This document shows positions 35,832-48,140 of a stretch of 64,000 bases of DNA, piece by piece (the first letter of the stretch is position 1; the number at the start of each line of letters is the position of its first letter). The stretch comes from Monocercomonoides exilis (lineage: Eukaryota; Preaxostyla; Oxymonadida; Polymastigidae), in contig LSRY02000052.1 in the NCBI GenBank assembly GCA_001643675.2, positions 248,001-312,000 on the forward strand, in the 5' to 3' direction. Both the position numbers and the translations under genes were made by a program. A model generated the notes under the pieces. The model was not told where the DNA came from. It saw only the letters and a list, made by a program, of their open reading frames with translations, and searched no databases.

Positions 35832-37820
35832 ATGGATTCTTCTTCTTCAACGAAGGTGGAATCGCAAACAGGTGTTTATAGCTTTGCTTAATTTTTAATT
35901 TAATAAGGTTTTCTTAATTTTATTTTATCATAGAAGCATCCAGTTCTTCAGAAAGCATTGTTTCTGAAACCCCAATTTATACTTGTCCATTTCGCCCTGA
36001 CAAGTCAAAACCTACCGCAACAAGATACAAAGAAAATTGTGAAACATTGTGCGACCATATACGTGAAAGTGTTGCAAAATGGCCGGACCACCCGTGTATG
36101 GGTAACAGAGTTAAGCTTCCAAATGGAAAATTCGGAGACTATTCGTGGATAACATTTAAACAACTTTGGAAGAATGTCGAAGATATAGGTAGCGCTCTTG
36201 TTGCTTTGGGATGTAAAAAGAAAGATCGTATTGGCGTGATGTCAATTACTTGCACAGAGTTTATGACGATGGACATTACTCTAATGACATATGGTTTCTG
36301 CTCTGTTCCGCTCTACACATCACTTGGACCAGAGGCTGTGCCATATGCTATTAATCATTCGAATACTCGTATTGTATTTGTCAGTACTGATCTTTTCCCT
36401 GTTATCAAAAAAGCTGCTCGGTGCTGCCCCAATTTGAAGGCTGTTGTTGTTTTTGGACATGGAGCAGCAGAGCTCTCAAAGGACTTCCCGCCTCGTGATT
36501 TTTCAGTTTTGTCACGTATTGAAGAAGATGACCACGACTATTTCTCTGAAACGTATGATCCTACTGATCCTACAACTCACAATAATGGATTAAGTGCAGC
36601 ACCAGATCCTCAAGAAGAATTCAAAAAGTTTACTGGAAAATTGGGAACCCTGTATGGTCTTCCCATTCAACCTTTGGTGGAAGAAGAGGATGGAACAACA
36701 AATGATTCAGGCAAAGCGGCTGAATCTTCTTCAGCCACTCCAGAAAGTTCATCTTCATCTTCAGCTTCAGCTTCTTCCTCTTCTACCGACTCCACATCTG
36801 CCTCATCTCAGCCACTTAGCAATCTCCACTATCGTTTATTCACATGGGATGAGATTGTTGCACATGGAGCCAAGAACCATGTTGAAGCCGAAAGGCCCAA
36901 GTCAGATGATATCTTGTCTATTATGTACACCTCTGGAACAACTGGTGTTCCAAAGGGAGTTATTCTGAAGAACTCAAATCTTCTTTCCACTGTGACGGCA
37001 GGCTTTATTGCTGGGATGGATGTGTTCACACCAGAAGATTCGTACTATGCGTATCTTCCTTTGGCGCATGTGTTTGAGAGGCTGATTGAGTATGCCCTGC
37101 TTATCATGGGCTCGAAAATAGGATATTACTCTGGCGACACCAGAGAATTGGTAGCGGAAATTAACGTGCTGAAGCCTACGCTATTTGTTGGGGTGCCCAG
37201 AATATTAAACAGGGTGTATGAGAGCTTTGTTGCGGGAGTGGAGAAGATGGGAGGTTGTGCCAGGGGTATTTTCAACACTTGCTTTGACAAGAAGAAGAAA
37301 GCGCACAAGGAGAACCGAAACGACACTCCGTGGCTGGACAAGCTTGTGTTCAACAAGACGAAGGAGAAGCTTGGCGGGAAGCTTGTGTTTGTGATGTGTG
37401 GCTCAGCGCCTCTGAACCCGAAGGTGCACGAGTATCTGCAGTGTGTGCTGTCTCTCCCCATCCAGTGTGGCTACAGCATGACTGAGACGACCTGCTCGGG
37501 GGCTATTCCAAAGTACCCGGCATTCAACACGTTCGGCCACTGCGGCCCAGTCATGTCTTCGGTGGAGACGAAACTGGTGTCTGTGCCAGAGATGGACTAT
37601 GATGCAGCGAGAAGAGAAGGGGAGATCCTGATGAGAGGGCCTGCTGTGTTCCACGGGTATTTCAGAGACCCCTGGCAGAGCAGAGAGGCATTCACAGAGG
37701 ACGGGTTTGTGAAGTCTGGGGACATTGGGCGATTTGATGAAGAAGGAAATCTTTATGTTGTAGACAGGAAGAAGAACATATTCAAGCTGGCTCAAGGAGA
37801 ATATATCGCGTATGGATCAT

Positions 37821-37895
<75 letters not shown>

Positions 37896-37903
37896 TTTTT
37901 CGA

Positions 37904-37940
<37 letters not shown>

Positions 37941-38356
37941 CAATGAATTACAATCATTTCAGTCCTGAAGTGACAGAAGCTGTGTATCTTCGAAGCGAAT
38001 ATGTTGAGCAGGTCTTTGTTCACGGTGAGTCCGAATGGAGGTATTCGGTTGCGTTGGTGTGTCCTCGTGCAGCCACTGTGCAAAAGTGGGCAGAAGCAGC
38101 GCATCCTGAATGGAAAGGAGTGGAATGGAGCGAGTTGACTCAAAAACCGGAGCTGAAGAAAATGCTTTTGCAAGAATTGACAATGGTTGGAAAAGCTGCT
38201 GGTCTCAATTCATATCAGATGGCTCATAATATTATTGTGATGGATAAGCCGTTTTCTGAGGAATACGTTACACCATCGCTCAAACTCAAGCGCTTCCTTA
38301 TCATTAAGAATTACAGAAATGCTCTGACAAATTGCTATTCTGAAATTCAGGCGTAA
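35832..38356 (+). CDS. ACSL: Long-chain acyl-CoA synthetase
   Basis: Exons 35832-35871, 35934-37809 and 37963-38356 give 769 residues. The AMP-binding signature YTSGTTGVPKG lies near residue 344. CGSAPLNPKVHEYLQ, GYSMTETTC, SGDIGRFDEEGNLYVVDRKKNIFKLAQGEYI and APEVTEAVYL mark the remaining adenylate-forming-enzyme motifs. It activates long-chain fatty acids to acyl-CoA using ATP, typically at the ER or lipid droplets; no transmembrane segment is evident. A Ser/Thr-rich insertion (about nt 36690-36820) precedes the AMP-binding motif. The second intron (37810-37962) holds a TTTA microsatellite and a T run and stays open in frame, so a naive prediction would retain it. The donor ATC GC|GTATGG and acceptor TTTCAG|TCCTG restore the conserved EYIAPE. 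Confidence 0.95.
37819..37936. repeat. TTTA tetranucleotide microsatellite followed by a T run, in an intron
   Basis: About 19 copies of TTTA/ATTT are followed by a T tract of about 27. Both lie within the second intron of the acyl-CoA synthetase gene. The tetranucleotide keeps a reading frame open as a Phe-Ile-Tyr-Leu repeat, which is not coding. Confidence 0.95.
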
Positions 38357-38509
38357 TTCTTCTTTTTTCACTCATTCATGTCGAATTTAATTTTTAATTT
38401 TTGAAATGTATTTTTTTCTTTGTAAAGGATTTTGTTCTTTTTACAATTTATTTTCATAATTAAGTATGTTTCAATAGTGATCGAATTCCCTTTTTTAATT
38501 TCAGTATTC

Positions 38510-38735
38510 ATGGAAATAGAAAAATCAGGCTGTGAAAACGAAGAAACGAATATTAAGAATGAATCGAACATGTATTTTCATGTTTTTTTAATAATGCTCT
38601 TTTTTAAATATTTATAATTTTCATTCTTTTAGAACAGACGAAAACCTTTCAGTGTTATTGAATGAAACATTGCAAGATCTCGGAATGTTGTTACATGATC
38701 TTGATTATCTTAATCAAGAAGCTCAAAAGTCATGA
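38510..38735 (+). CDS. Hypothetical 54-residue protein
   Basis: Two exons (38510-38571 and 38633-38735) with donor AT|GTATTT and acceptor TTTTAG|A give a short acidic protein from MEIEKSGCENEETN to LLHDLDYLNQEAQKS. The second exon has a good amphipathic heptad pattern (LSVLLNETLQDLGMLLHDL). A further intron may lie in the 5' leader, since GTATGT at 38464 pairs with TTTCAG at 38504. No family is recognised. Tiny helical subunits of larger complexes look like this, and the frame could also be chance. It lies between ACSL and the convergent PPIL4 gene. Confidence 0.4.
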
Positions 38736-38923
38736 AGATTATGGAAGTGTAACATTAAAAACCGCCTGAAAAATTATCATTAAACGAAGAAAATATATTT
38801 ATCGATGAACTTTCTCTTTAAGAACAATAATCACATGAAAATAGCGCTGCCATATAGCCTGTTGCATACGTTTTTTTAATCATTTCATTTCCTATGAAGT
38901 TATTACTTTTTCTCAGAGTAAGC

Positions 38924-40654
38924 TCATTTTATTTTATGTGAATGATGATGAGTGCTGTGGTGATGCCTAGAGTGATGAGATCTTTCTTTTGAATGTGATT
39001 TATCTCTTTTCATTTCATGATCATGTGATCTATGATGCTTTCGAATAGATGTTGGCGAAGATGATTCTGATTCAGTTGATGATGCATTATCATCTTTCTT
39101 TTTTGAATTTGCTTGTTCTGATGACAGTGTACCCCATCTACTAACTCGGACGGAAGTTCTAGAATGTTCGCGTCCGCTTTCTCTTTTGGGTTCGAATCTT
39201 GAAGAATTTTTGCGTTCTTTTTCCTTTAAAGCTCGAAGGCGCCTTTTGACTTCTTCCACATGGCGTGTAATTGAAGCTAACATGAAGGAAAAAAAGAAAA
39301 GTACAACACGAAAAATATGTGATGATACAAAATTTCAGCAAACGTATGTATTTTTGTCTTGAAACGCTTTGACTAAAATCTACAAGGATGCGCCTGTCGT
39401 CTATAAGACAATTGTTCATTGCAAAATATGCTGCTTCACACTAAAATCCAAAAAAATGTTCATGAAATAGCAGTGGTTCCATTAAAATGTATTGTTAAAA
39501 AAAGGACAAACATCTGCCTTCTTTTCAAATTCGATAAATGCATAGCATTTTGACTTGTGTGATATTGGATCCCGAACAACATCACATTTTGTAATTGCAC
39601 CAAAACGGGAAAAAATCAGAGTTAGTCCTTCTTCATCGGTAACAGGGTTGAGTTTGCAAACAAATAAAGTTCGCTCAGGAGGTTTTACAGATGCATCTGG
39701 TAAATCTCCAAGCTGTAGCATCCAATATGGAAATGTCAAAAAGACAGAAGATAAAAAACTGAATTTTTAAAAAACAATTTTGTATGAAAATTCAAACAAT
39801 TTCCAATGCAACTGCATTTGAACGGGCTGTTTGAGCGGCAATGCGTTCAACTTCCATTTCTTCTTTTTCAGGACCTTCTTCATCAACATCTTCGTAATCT
39901 TCAGGAAGATAGTCCTGATTGAAAGATAAAAGTTACGTTAAAAGGAAATTAGTTGTCATTTATAAATATTTTCAAACTAAATATTTTTTTGGTTCAATTA
40001 TTGGAGAAGAAGGAGGAACCAAAGCAATCATTCCAGGCAAATCTGCAAAAGGATCAAAAAGAACGATGGTGTGATAGATTCTCATATTCTGAATTGGTTT
40101 TCTTTTTTCATCAACTATCATTTCGTTCATTTCCATTAAAACATCTATTCCTTCAACAACTTGACCAAATATAGTATAAATTCCATCAAGAGATGCAAGG
40201 TTCTCATCGAGTGTAATGAAAAACTGAGATGCATTTTCATTCTCTTTTCCATGTGCCATTGAAACAGTTCCTATTTTTTCATGACGAAGTAAAGGACTAA
40301 TTTCATCTTTGAAAAAACGTTTTTCTGGACCTTCCAAAATTCTTTTGAAAAATAAAATATGAAATAAAAAAAAAGCAATTGAATTCATGCCCCCAAATAG
40401 ATTCTCCACCAGTCCCTGTGCCCGTTGGATCTCCTGTTTGAATTGTAAAGTTCTGCCGAAGTTGATGAAATATGCAACAATTATAATACTTCAGTTTGCA
40501 CAATTTTAGAAAATTTAAGCATGTCTTTGGACAAATTGTATGATGCAAATCAATAACAATGTCCCCTTTTGAAGTTTCTAAAAGTACACTGAACAAAATA
40601 AAATAAAGCATTGATATGCTCATTATAAAAAGATATAACGCAATCAAACCTCAT
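38924..40654 (-). CDS. PPIL4: PPIL4 cyclophilin-RRM protein
   Basis: Exons 40654-40650 (ATGAG only), 40588-40391, 40341-39978, 39914-39798, 39712-39512, 39440-39344 and 39276-38924 yield 444 residues. The cyclophilin domain opens [16 protein letters not shown] and continues [31 protein letters not shown] and GTVSMAH. A linker [17 protein letters not shown] precedes the RRM ([20 protein letters not shown], then [12 protein letters not shown], then [16 protein letters not shown]). The tail is Arg/Ser/His-rich. This is the exact PPIL4 layout, a nuclear peptidyl-prolyl isomerase associated with spliceosomes. The third intron has a GC donor (GG|GCATGA at 40390), fixed by the alignment across the junction. 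Confidence 0.95.
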
Positions 40655-40726
40655 TTTGATCTTATGTTAACCATATCAAAATTTTCATATATTTGATCAT
40701 TCATTTTTTTGAAAAGTTGGACATTG

Positions 40727-42684
40727 ATGATGGTATTTGCGTATTTTATTCGATTTTATTTTCTGTTGTTCAATATGTGTGAATTTTTTGTGTTGATTTC
40801 TCTCCTTAGTGTCGTGTTTTTTCGTCAACACCATATTGTTCATGGGAAGAATGGAATAAAGTTCGTAGAGGATTATTTTACGAAACCTCACCAGAAAAAA
40901 TTAGAGAGTCGATCGATTCAATGAAAATATGGGATTCAAGACAAATTCTATCACATTCTATTTTCTCAACTTATAAAATAGCTTCTCTTCTTGTAGATAT
41001 TGAAAATTTACCGCAAAATAGTCCACATACTTCAACGATTTCATATTCTTTGGCCATGGTTCTTGTAAGGTTAGCTATTTACTTTCTTTTGAAGTTTTAC
41101 GGAAAAAAATTTTTTTTGTGATGATTTTTCAGACTTGTAAATGGTCTTGTTGATAAAGTGCAACAAGGCTCCCAACCTTTAGCAGTTGCAATGATGGCAC
41201 GCAAAATTGGACTCCCTGTGTCTCTTGTTGATCAGAGGCACGAAGCTACTCACGGTTCACTACCTCCTCTTCCAACTCTTGTAACATTCGCAAAGAAAAG
41301 TCTTCTGTGGCTAAAGCAACATGCATGGGACTCACAGTCATTGCTCATTCGGGAGAAACGTGTTCAATGTTGGAAATTTCTTATGTGGTATTGCTTTCCA
41401 TTGAAATGTCACATTCCGGCTGAAGCAAAAAAAGTCAAGCGAAGCAGAGATGAGATTGGTTGTGGGGAATTAAAGAAGAAAAACGGATTATCAGAAGAAA
41501 ACATATTTGAAAATTTTAATTCGCTTGGAATTGGTTGGGATGGGATAGTTCATCATTTTTTGCCTTTGCTCCTTCATTTATTGTATCATTCATCTATCGC
41601 AGAACAACATGATATAACCACTTCGCCTTTTCTTTCTCTAACTTCTTTTATTGATGCATTCGGAAATTGTACTGTGACTTGCGACTCAACTTCATCAACT
41701 TCTGATGTTAGCATGTCAAATCAGACACAGAAAACGAAAAAAAAAGGAACGTTCTTTGAACTTCAGGATCCGCTTCCACCACTTCGTCACTTTGACTTTC
41801 TGCTTTCTTTGCTTATCGATCTGTACCCATCTATCTCCCCATTCCTCCTTTTCTCCATTTCACGTGTAATTCGTTTCACTTCACCTGACACTTCGACTCA
41901 GCTAAAACTTTCGAACCTTCTTACAATGCTTCGCTCTGTCATCCGCTGCACCATTGCTTCTTCGTCATTCTCTTCGGCTTCTCTCTCTTGTTATCCTCTC
42001 TTCTTCTCTCTCCCGCACTCTGCTTTCATTCGCGTCCTCAAGGACATCCTAGCACAGCCTTTGTTTTTTGCCTCAATTTTTGTGCGACCTCAGGCGAATT
42101 CTCTTTCTTTTTCATGTTCTGTTGATCAGAGAATGTTTGTACCTTATTTAAAAGAAGTGTTTCTGCTCGCTTCTTCTTTGTTTCCTGATCTAATGCAATT
42201 GTCTTCTTCAAATTCTTCTTCTTCTTCTTCTTCTTCTTCTATGAGCATTTCACTTGCACAGACATCTGAAAGCGATAAAGACAAGCAATCTCAAGCATTC
42301 GATGAGTCCACAACTCTGTTTCATCCGCTCCTTCAGTTTCTGATGAACTCTTCTCCTCTGTTTGCTCATTCTCAGCCTTTCAATTCTGCTCGTTTATTGA
42401 GTCCTCCTTCAGGAAACCCTTTTGCTCCACCCTCAATCACACCAGACAAACCTGCCCAGCCCTCTTCACCTCCAGCATCTGCCATCGTCGGTCCGCTAGC
42501 TGTGCTGCTTGAGCAGCAGCGGAAGCAGCCTATTTACATTGACGAGACGCTGAGCACGCTGCAAGTTGTCAGCTTGTGTGGAGGGTGGAAAGATGCAAAG
42601 GGAGACATCGAATGGATGGAGACTCCGCTCTGTGGGAAACAGAAGAGTGAGCATAATGTCCTCCGTTTTGCTTCAATTATATAA
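40727..42684 (+). CDS. LAS1L: LAS1 pre-rRNA processing endoribonuclease
   Basis: Exons 40727-40732 (ATGATG), 40810-41069 and 41133-42684 give 605 residues. SWEEWNKVRRGLFYETSPE and MKIWDSRQILSHSI match the Las1 N-terminus (WEEWNFVYESLF and ISAWRSRG). LVNGLVDKVQQGSQPLAVA and IGLPVSLVDQRHEATHGSLP follow. RHEATH (about residue 123) is the HEPN catalytic motif RHxxTH, so the nuclease centre looks intact. Las1 cuts ITS2 of pre-rRNA in partnership with the Grc3 kinase in the nucleolus. The C-terminal 350 residues are Ser-rich and poorly conserved, as in other Las1 proteins. The two-codon first exon is inferred from phase and position, 72 bp from the divergent PPIL4 start. Confidence 0.88.
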
Positions 42685-43007
42685 CCAAACGCACTTCATG
42701 AAATATCCAATTCATTTTGCTTGTGTTGATTTTGATTTTTATAAAAATATTATTATTATTATTAAATTACATTTGCGATATCTCAAAACAAAAATAAAGA
42801 AGAAGAAAAGAGTCTTTCTCACAGTAATGCCTCTCTTTTGAAGAAACAGGAATAAAAGATATATCATTAAAAAAATAAAAACGATTGTAAATTAAAATGA
42901 TAGGGAAGCTCGAAAGAAATATACAGGAAGCGAAAGTGAGATGCAGATGAGGAAAAAAAAATTATAGGAATGACAAACACATTTGAAATAGCGCTCATCC
43001 CAAATCA

Positions 43008-46000
43008 TCACGAGAACAGATCATCTTCGTCATCATCGTCTTGGAACAGCGCAGTCTTCGGGGCGATTGATGGAGACGCCTTCGGAGATGGGCGTGGAGA
43101 TGCCTTTGGAGATGCCCTTGGAGTGGATTTGGAAGAAGCCAATGTGCGAGCGGGCGTTGGACTCGACTTCGGAACAAAAAGCTCATCCTCGTCGATCTCC
43201 TCTTCCTCCTCTTTCTTTTGCTGAGAAGTTGTCTGTTTAGCTTCTTCTTTGTCGTCCTCTTTGCTTTCGTCCTCTCCAAAGAGTGATGTCGAAGAATGAG
43301 TATTTGTATCGTTGTATCCAGCTGCTGCCTTCGAAGATGTCATCGAAGAGAGAAACATATTGTCTTCTTCGTTTTCTTCGTCTGAATTGTCAGATGTGCC
43401 GCTTTTAGCTGCCTGCTGTTTTGGTGGCGGCGATGGTGATTTTTGTACAGCTGTAGCTGCAGATGCTGCTCCCTGAGTGAATATGTCATCTTCTCCATCT
43501 TCACTTTCAGATTCTCCAAACAAACTTGTCTTTCCTTCGTCTTTTGCGGCTTTTGCTTTGCTCTCTTCTTTCTTCTCTTCTTTTGCTTCTTCTTCTTCCT
43601 CGTCACTTGGCAGATCCACATCCAGCTCTTCCACTTCTGGTTCTCCAAATATTGACTCTGATGCCTTTTGTGCCTTTTCTCCTTCTTCTTTTGCTTTCTC
43701 TTCTTTCTTTGGTGTCTGTTTTGGTTGAGCAAAGATATCTTCTTCATCTTCACCCTCTTCTTGGTCAAACAGCGATGCTTTAGCGTCAGCTGGTTTTGTT
43801 TGAATTCCTTCTTTTTCCTCTGCTTTCTCTTCATCCTTGTCCTCTTTCTTTCCTTCAGCGTCTGCCAACAAACCTCCTTCCTCTGCATTCTCCGCCTGCT
43901 TGTCTGTCTTTTCTGATGCTTCTTCTTTTTCGTCATCAAACTGGCTTGTCTCATTCTGGTAGCTTTGCTCTTTCTTCTCTGCTCCTGAAGTGAATAGATC
44001 GTCTTCGTCTTTGACCTCTTCATTTTCTGCCTTTGTTGCTTTCTCGCTTTCTTTCTCTTCTTCTCCTTCTCCTTCGTCAAATTGAGCGGGTTTTGCTGCT
44101 TCCTCGTTTTCAGCTCCTTCTGCTTTAGGCTTCTCTGATTCGTCAACAGCTGCATTTTCGCCTTGTTCTGTTTGTTCGGATGGCTTAACTTCTGCTTCTT
44201 CAGCTGAATGTTCTCCCTCTTCCTTCTCATTCTCGGTTTTTTCTGCATTTCCTTCTTGTTCTTTTTTATCAGCTGCTTCTTCGCCATCTTTCTCCTTCTT
44301 CTCTTCTTTCTCCTCTTCCGATTCTTTCTCTTCCTTCTTCTTCTCCGCCTTCTCTTCTTCCTTCTCATTTGCACTTCCTTCCTCTTCCTCTTCCTCATCT
44401 TCCTCATCTTCTTCCTCTTCCTCATCCAGTGCATCTTTAATCTCCTCTGCCATCGATGATGCCACATCCCTCACTGCATTCTTCACTTCTGTCAGAATAT
44501 CGTCTCGTTTGTATGACTCTTCGTCCTCGTCTTCATCTGCCTCCACAAACGACTGCTCTGCCAGCTGCCGGAAAAGCATCCCCAAGCTCTGCTTCACCAT
44601 CGTCTGCGACCGCTTCGCCCACCCAACACGCACCTCGTGCCTCTTCTTCTTCTCCTCTTTCTTCACACGCCTCGCTGCCTCCTTCGCAATCGCTGCTTTC
44701 TGCTCTTCGCTCACCGCAGAACCTGCTTCTCCTGATGATGATGCTGATGCGCTTTCTCCTTCAACTCCTCCTTCTGCTGCTTCTTCTCCTGCTGTCTGCC
44801 CCAGAAGATGTCCCACCCTCTTCCTGGCGTCTCTTTCCTTCTCCAATCTTTCCTTCTCCTTCTGTGCTCTTTCCGTCTCGTCTCTCAGCAGCGCTCTTTC
44901 TGTCTCCCACTGCTGCCTTTCCGCTGCAAATCTTGCATCGCTCTCTCTCACAATGAACTCCTTCGCCTTCTCCACCTCCAGCTGTATCTCTGGCACTGCC
45001 ATCCGCGCCTGCTGCAGCTCTTCTCTCAGCTGATCCACCTCAGCCGTCTTCTCCCTCAGCGCCGACTCGGCTGCTGCCTTTTCAGTCTCCAATCTTTCTC
45101 TCTCTGTGCTGTATGACCCTTCCTTCGTCTCCAGCAGGATACGATAGCGCTGCGCCACATCGCTTGCTGCCTCTCTGTCTTTCTCTGTCTCCTCCTTCAG
45201 CTCAATCAGCTCGTTCATCGCTGCCTCTTTCGCCACACGCGCACTCTCTGCCTCCTCTCCCCGCTGTGCCGCCAACTTCGTCAGTCTTTCGTGGTCTTCC
45301 TGCAGCGCAACCAGCTGCTCTGCTGTTTCCTTGTGCTTCGTCTGCAGCACTGCCAGTTCTGCTGTCACTGTCGCCTTCTCAATCACTGCATCACATCGTT
45401 GCTGATGCTCTTCGGCTGCCTTCTGCCGCTCAGCTTCCAGCTCGTCTCGCACTTCTGCTATTGTCGCTGTCAGCTCAGCCACAATACGCTTCTGCATCTC
45501 CCTCTCTCTCTGCAGCTGCTCCACTGATGACACAACAGTCTGCCTCTCTCTCTCCATCGTGCGCCTCTTCTCTTCTTCTTCTTCCTGAAGACGCTTCTCC
45601 AGACGGTGCAGATGCTCCACGTGGAGTGCATTGTCCTTCGCCAGACGCTCGTTCTCATCGACAATCGCGTGAAGTGTGGATAGAAGAGTGACTGATGAGA
45701 CCTCGCCGTCTGAATAGAATGAATTTAAATGCAAAATAAAGAAGAGATAAATTCAGGTTAGTCATTCAAATTAATAAAACAATAAAAAGAAAAATAGGAA
45801 AAAAAAAAGAAACGAAATGAAAAAGTGAACAATAATAAAAAAACAATGAAGCATACTTGGCACTTTTCCAGTCAAAACAGAGAGTCTTTGGTTCAAGTCG
45901 TCCAGCTGGTTGATAAGAGACTGTTCTTTCTCTGTGGCAACAGGAATGTGCTTAGCAGAAGAAGAAGAAGAAGCACTCAATGCAGAGTCAGCAAATAGAA

Positions 46001-48140
46001 CTTCTGAATCTGGTTGTTCAGCTGCCTTGCCTTTCTTCCCTTTCTTCAAAGAAGCCGCTCCTGTTTTCTTTCCCTTTGTTGGCGCCTTCTTCTTCCTCGG
46101 CTTTGCAGCTGCCTGTGCCTGCAGCATGAATGGGTTCATGAAGGGAGAAAAGCCCATGCCGCCCATCATCATCGGGTTCATCATCATCGCCATCTGCATC
46201 GGATCCATCCCCATCCCCATCCCCATTCCCATCTGATCTCCATTCATTCCATTCATTCCTGGCATTCCAGCAATTCCACCCATTGGCATCTGCCCCATAA
46301 ATGAAAAATCGGTTCCGAATGGAGAAGCCATCGAAGCAAACGAGGCTGAAGATGATTGTGCACCTGCTGCAGCACCACCAGCAGCTGTGTTTGAAGCATC
46401 TGTTTTCGCTTCGCCTGATGCTGCTTCAGTTGCTTGCTGAGAAGAAGAAGGTCCAGATGAAGATGAGGCAGAAGCAGAAGCAGAAGTGCTGCCAGCTTCT
46501 TCAGCTGTTCCTTGTGCCGATGTTGCAGCAGCATTAGAAGCAGCAGCTGTAGCCGCTTCAGCTTTCTTCTTTCTTCTTTCTTCGTTTCCTTCGTCATCGC
46601 TGTCCTCCGAGTTGCTGTCGTCATCCACCATGCGGCTGGCCAGATGTGAGCTCATCATGTTGATGATAGACGCTGATGGGTGCATCATCTCTGACCCATC
46701 ACCATTCGAGTTCGGGTCGTAAATAAGCCCAGCTGCCTCCTCAGAGCTTGAGATGGTCGTCGCTGCTGCCACCGCAGCTGCTGCATCTTCTGCTGTGCTT
46801 CCTTGTGCAATACGCCCTGCCTGCGACAGCGCTGCCATTCTCTTTTTGAGTGCCAGTTTCTTTTTGTCTTCTTCGCTGAGGTCGCTGAAGAGCCCTTCGT
46901 CTTCTGTGCTGCTTGAGGGTGTGAGTGGGACTAATGTGTTGGCCACAGCCTGCTGAGCTGCCTGAAGTGCAGGTGAAGATGTGTGTGCTGCTGCTGCGGC
47001 GGCTGCGGCTGGCAGCTGAGGCAGCAACGAATTCACATCCTGTTTGATCTGCTCCAGCATTTTGTCTTTCACTGAACGTATTTTCGCATCCTGTGCTGTC
47101 AAGTCAAGCTTCTTGTTTTCGAGGTCTCGTTTGATTCCGCTCAGAATAATCTCCACAACAATACACGGCTCTTTTGCTGTGCCCACCACGTCTCTAGTCA
47201 AAGATGCTGCCTTCACGTACTTTTCGAGCTCTGGTAAATGCTCCAAGTTCGCCTGCCCTTTGAGCGCGCTTAGTGGAATTAACGCTTTTCTCTTTTCCTC
47301 TTTCTTCATTCCCACAAACGTATATTCGATTGTAGACGCTGTTTCATTCTTTCCAAGCGTCATCTTGAACATATTCTCTCCTCCGTCAAATCTGTCTAAT
47401 TCCTCTCCGGCTTCAAAGCTTTCATTATTTCGTTGGCCACTTAGCTTGGATATTATTAAGGTTGCTCCGATAAAATCTCCAGGAAGAATTTGCCAATTTC
47501 CTTTCCCAGCAGAAACGGTGATTATGGGAATAAGTTCGCCTTGAGTTCCTTCTTTTTTCGCCATTGTTGCAGCCAATTTTGCTTTATATTCAGCCATCTG
47601 TTGCTTTATTTGCTTTACTGTATCTTCGAGTTTCTTTGCTTCTTCAGCACTAGAAAATTGTACAGACCAAGCAACTTTCGCCTTGTCTCTGAAAGATGCA
47701 AAACGCTCGCTTTGAATAGTAACAGAAAATGAATTTTCAGAAATATCTTCGTTCACAAATGTTTCTCCAACTGGTTGGGCGGTCTTAAAAATCTTAAAAA
47801 CATAAAATGGTTGAGTTGCGTTTCGAACAATTGTTACTGCAAGAGTTCCTCGTGGTTCATACTGAGTTGAAACACTAAATAATATATTGAAATATTCATA
47901 AAGAATTGTCAACTTTCGAAGTGCGATAACAGCTTTGTTCATACTATTCAAAAACAACTGCTTGGGAGTAAAACAGTTGAATAACTTGTGCAGATTGCTC
48001 AGATGAAGCTGTTGCACTCTTAGAAAAAATGAGTTCATCAAATCACAAGCCATTTCGAAATTTATCGTAAAAGCAATAATTAAATAAAGTATTAAAATAA
48101 AGCAACAAAAATTCAATTTTCAAAACGTGTTTCAAACCAT
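43008..48140 (-). CDS. FKBP15: FKBP15/WAFL-like endosomal protein
   Basis: Exons 48140-48138 (ATG alone), 48018-47945, 47874-45857 and 45709-43008 give about 1598 residues. A WH1-like domain (VIQLFYSQAVVFEYVS, then YEPRGTLAVTIVRN, then AWSVQFSSAEEAKKLE) is followed by a degenerate FKBP fold (about residues 139-277, with LPGDFIGATLII and ALIPLSALKG). Then come Ala/Ser/Met/Gly-rich linkers, a 400-residue coiled coil starting LSTLHAIVDENERLAKDN (human FKBP15 has NIQRIIQENERLK), and an acidic tail. The end, TALFQDDDDEDDLFS, mirrors human FKBP15 TPLFGDDDDDDDIDW. FKBP15 sits on early endosomes with actin and the WASH machinery. The tail holds repeated LF-acid-LF peptides. Isomerase activity is doubtful because the usual aromatic pocket is not evident. 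Confidence 0.85.

Noticed and set aside
43340-44467. 375-codon Lys/Arg-rich minus-strand frame
   Set aside because: Out-of-frame shadow of the FKBP15 acidic tail; the other frame carries the homology and the conserved C-terminal motif.
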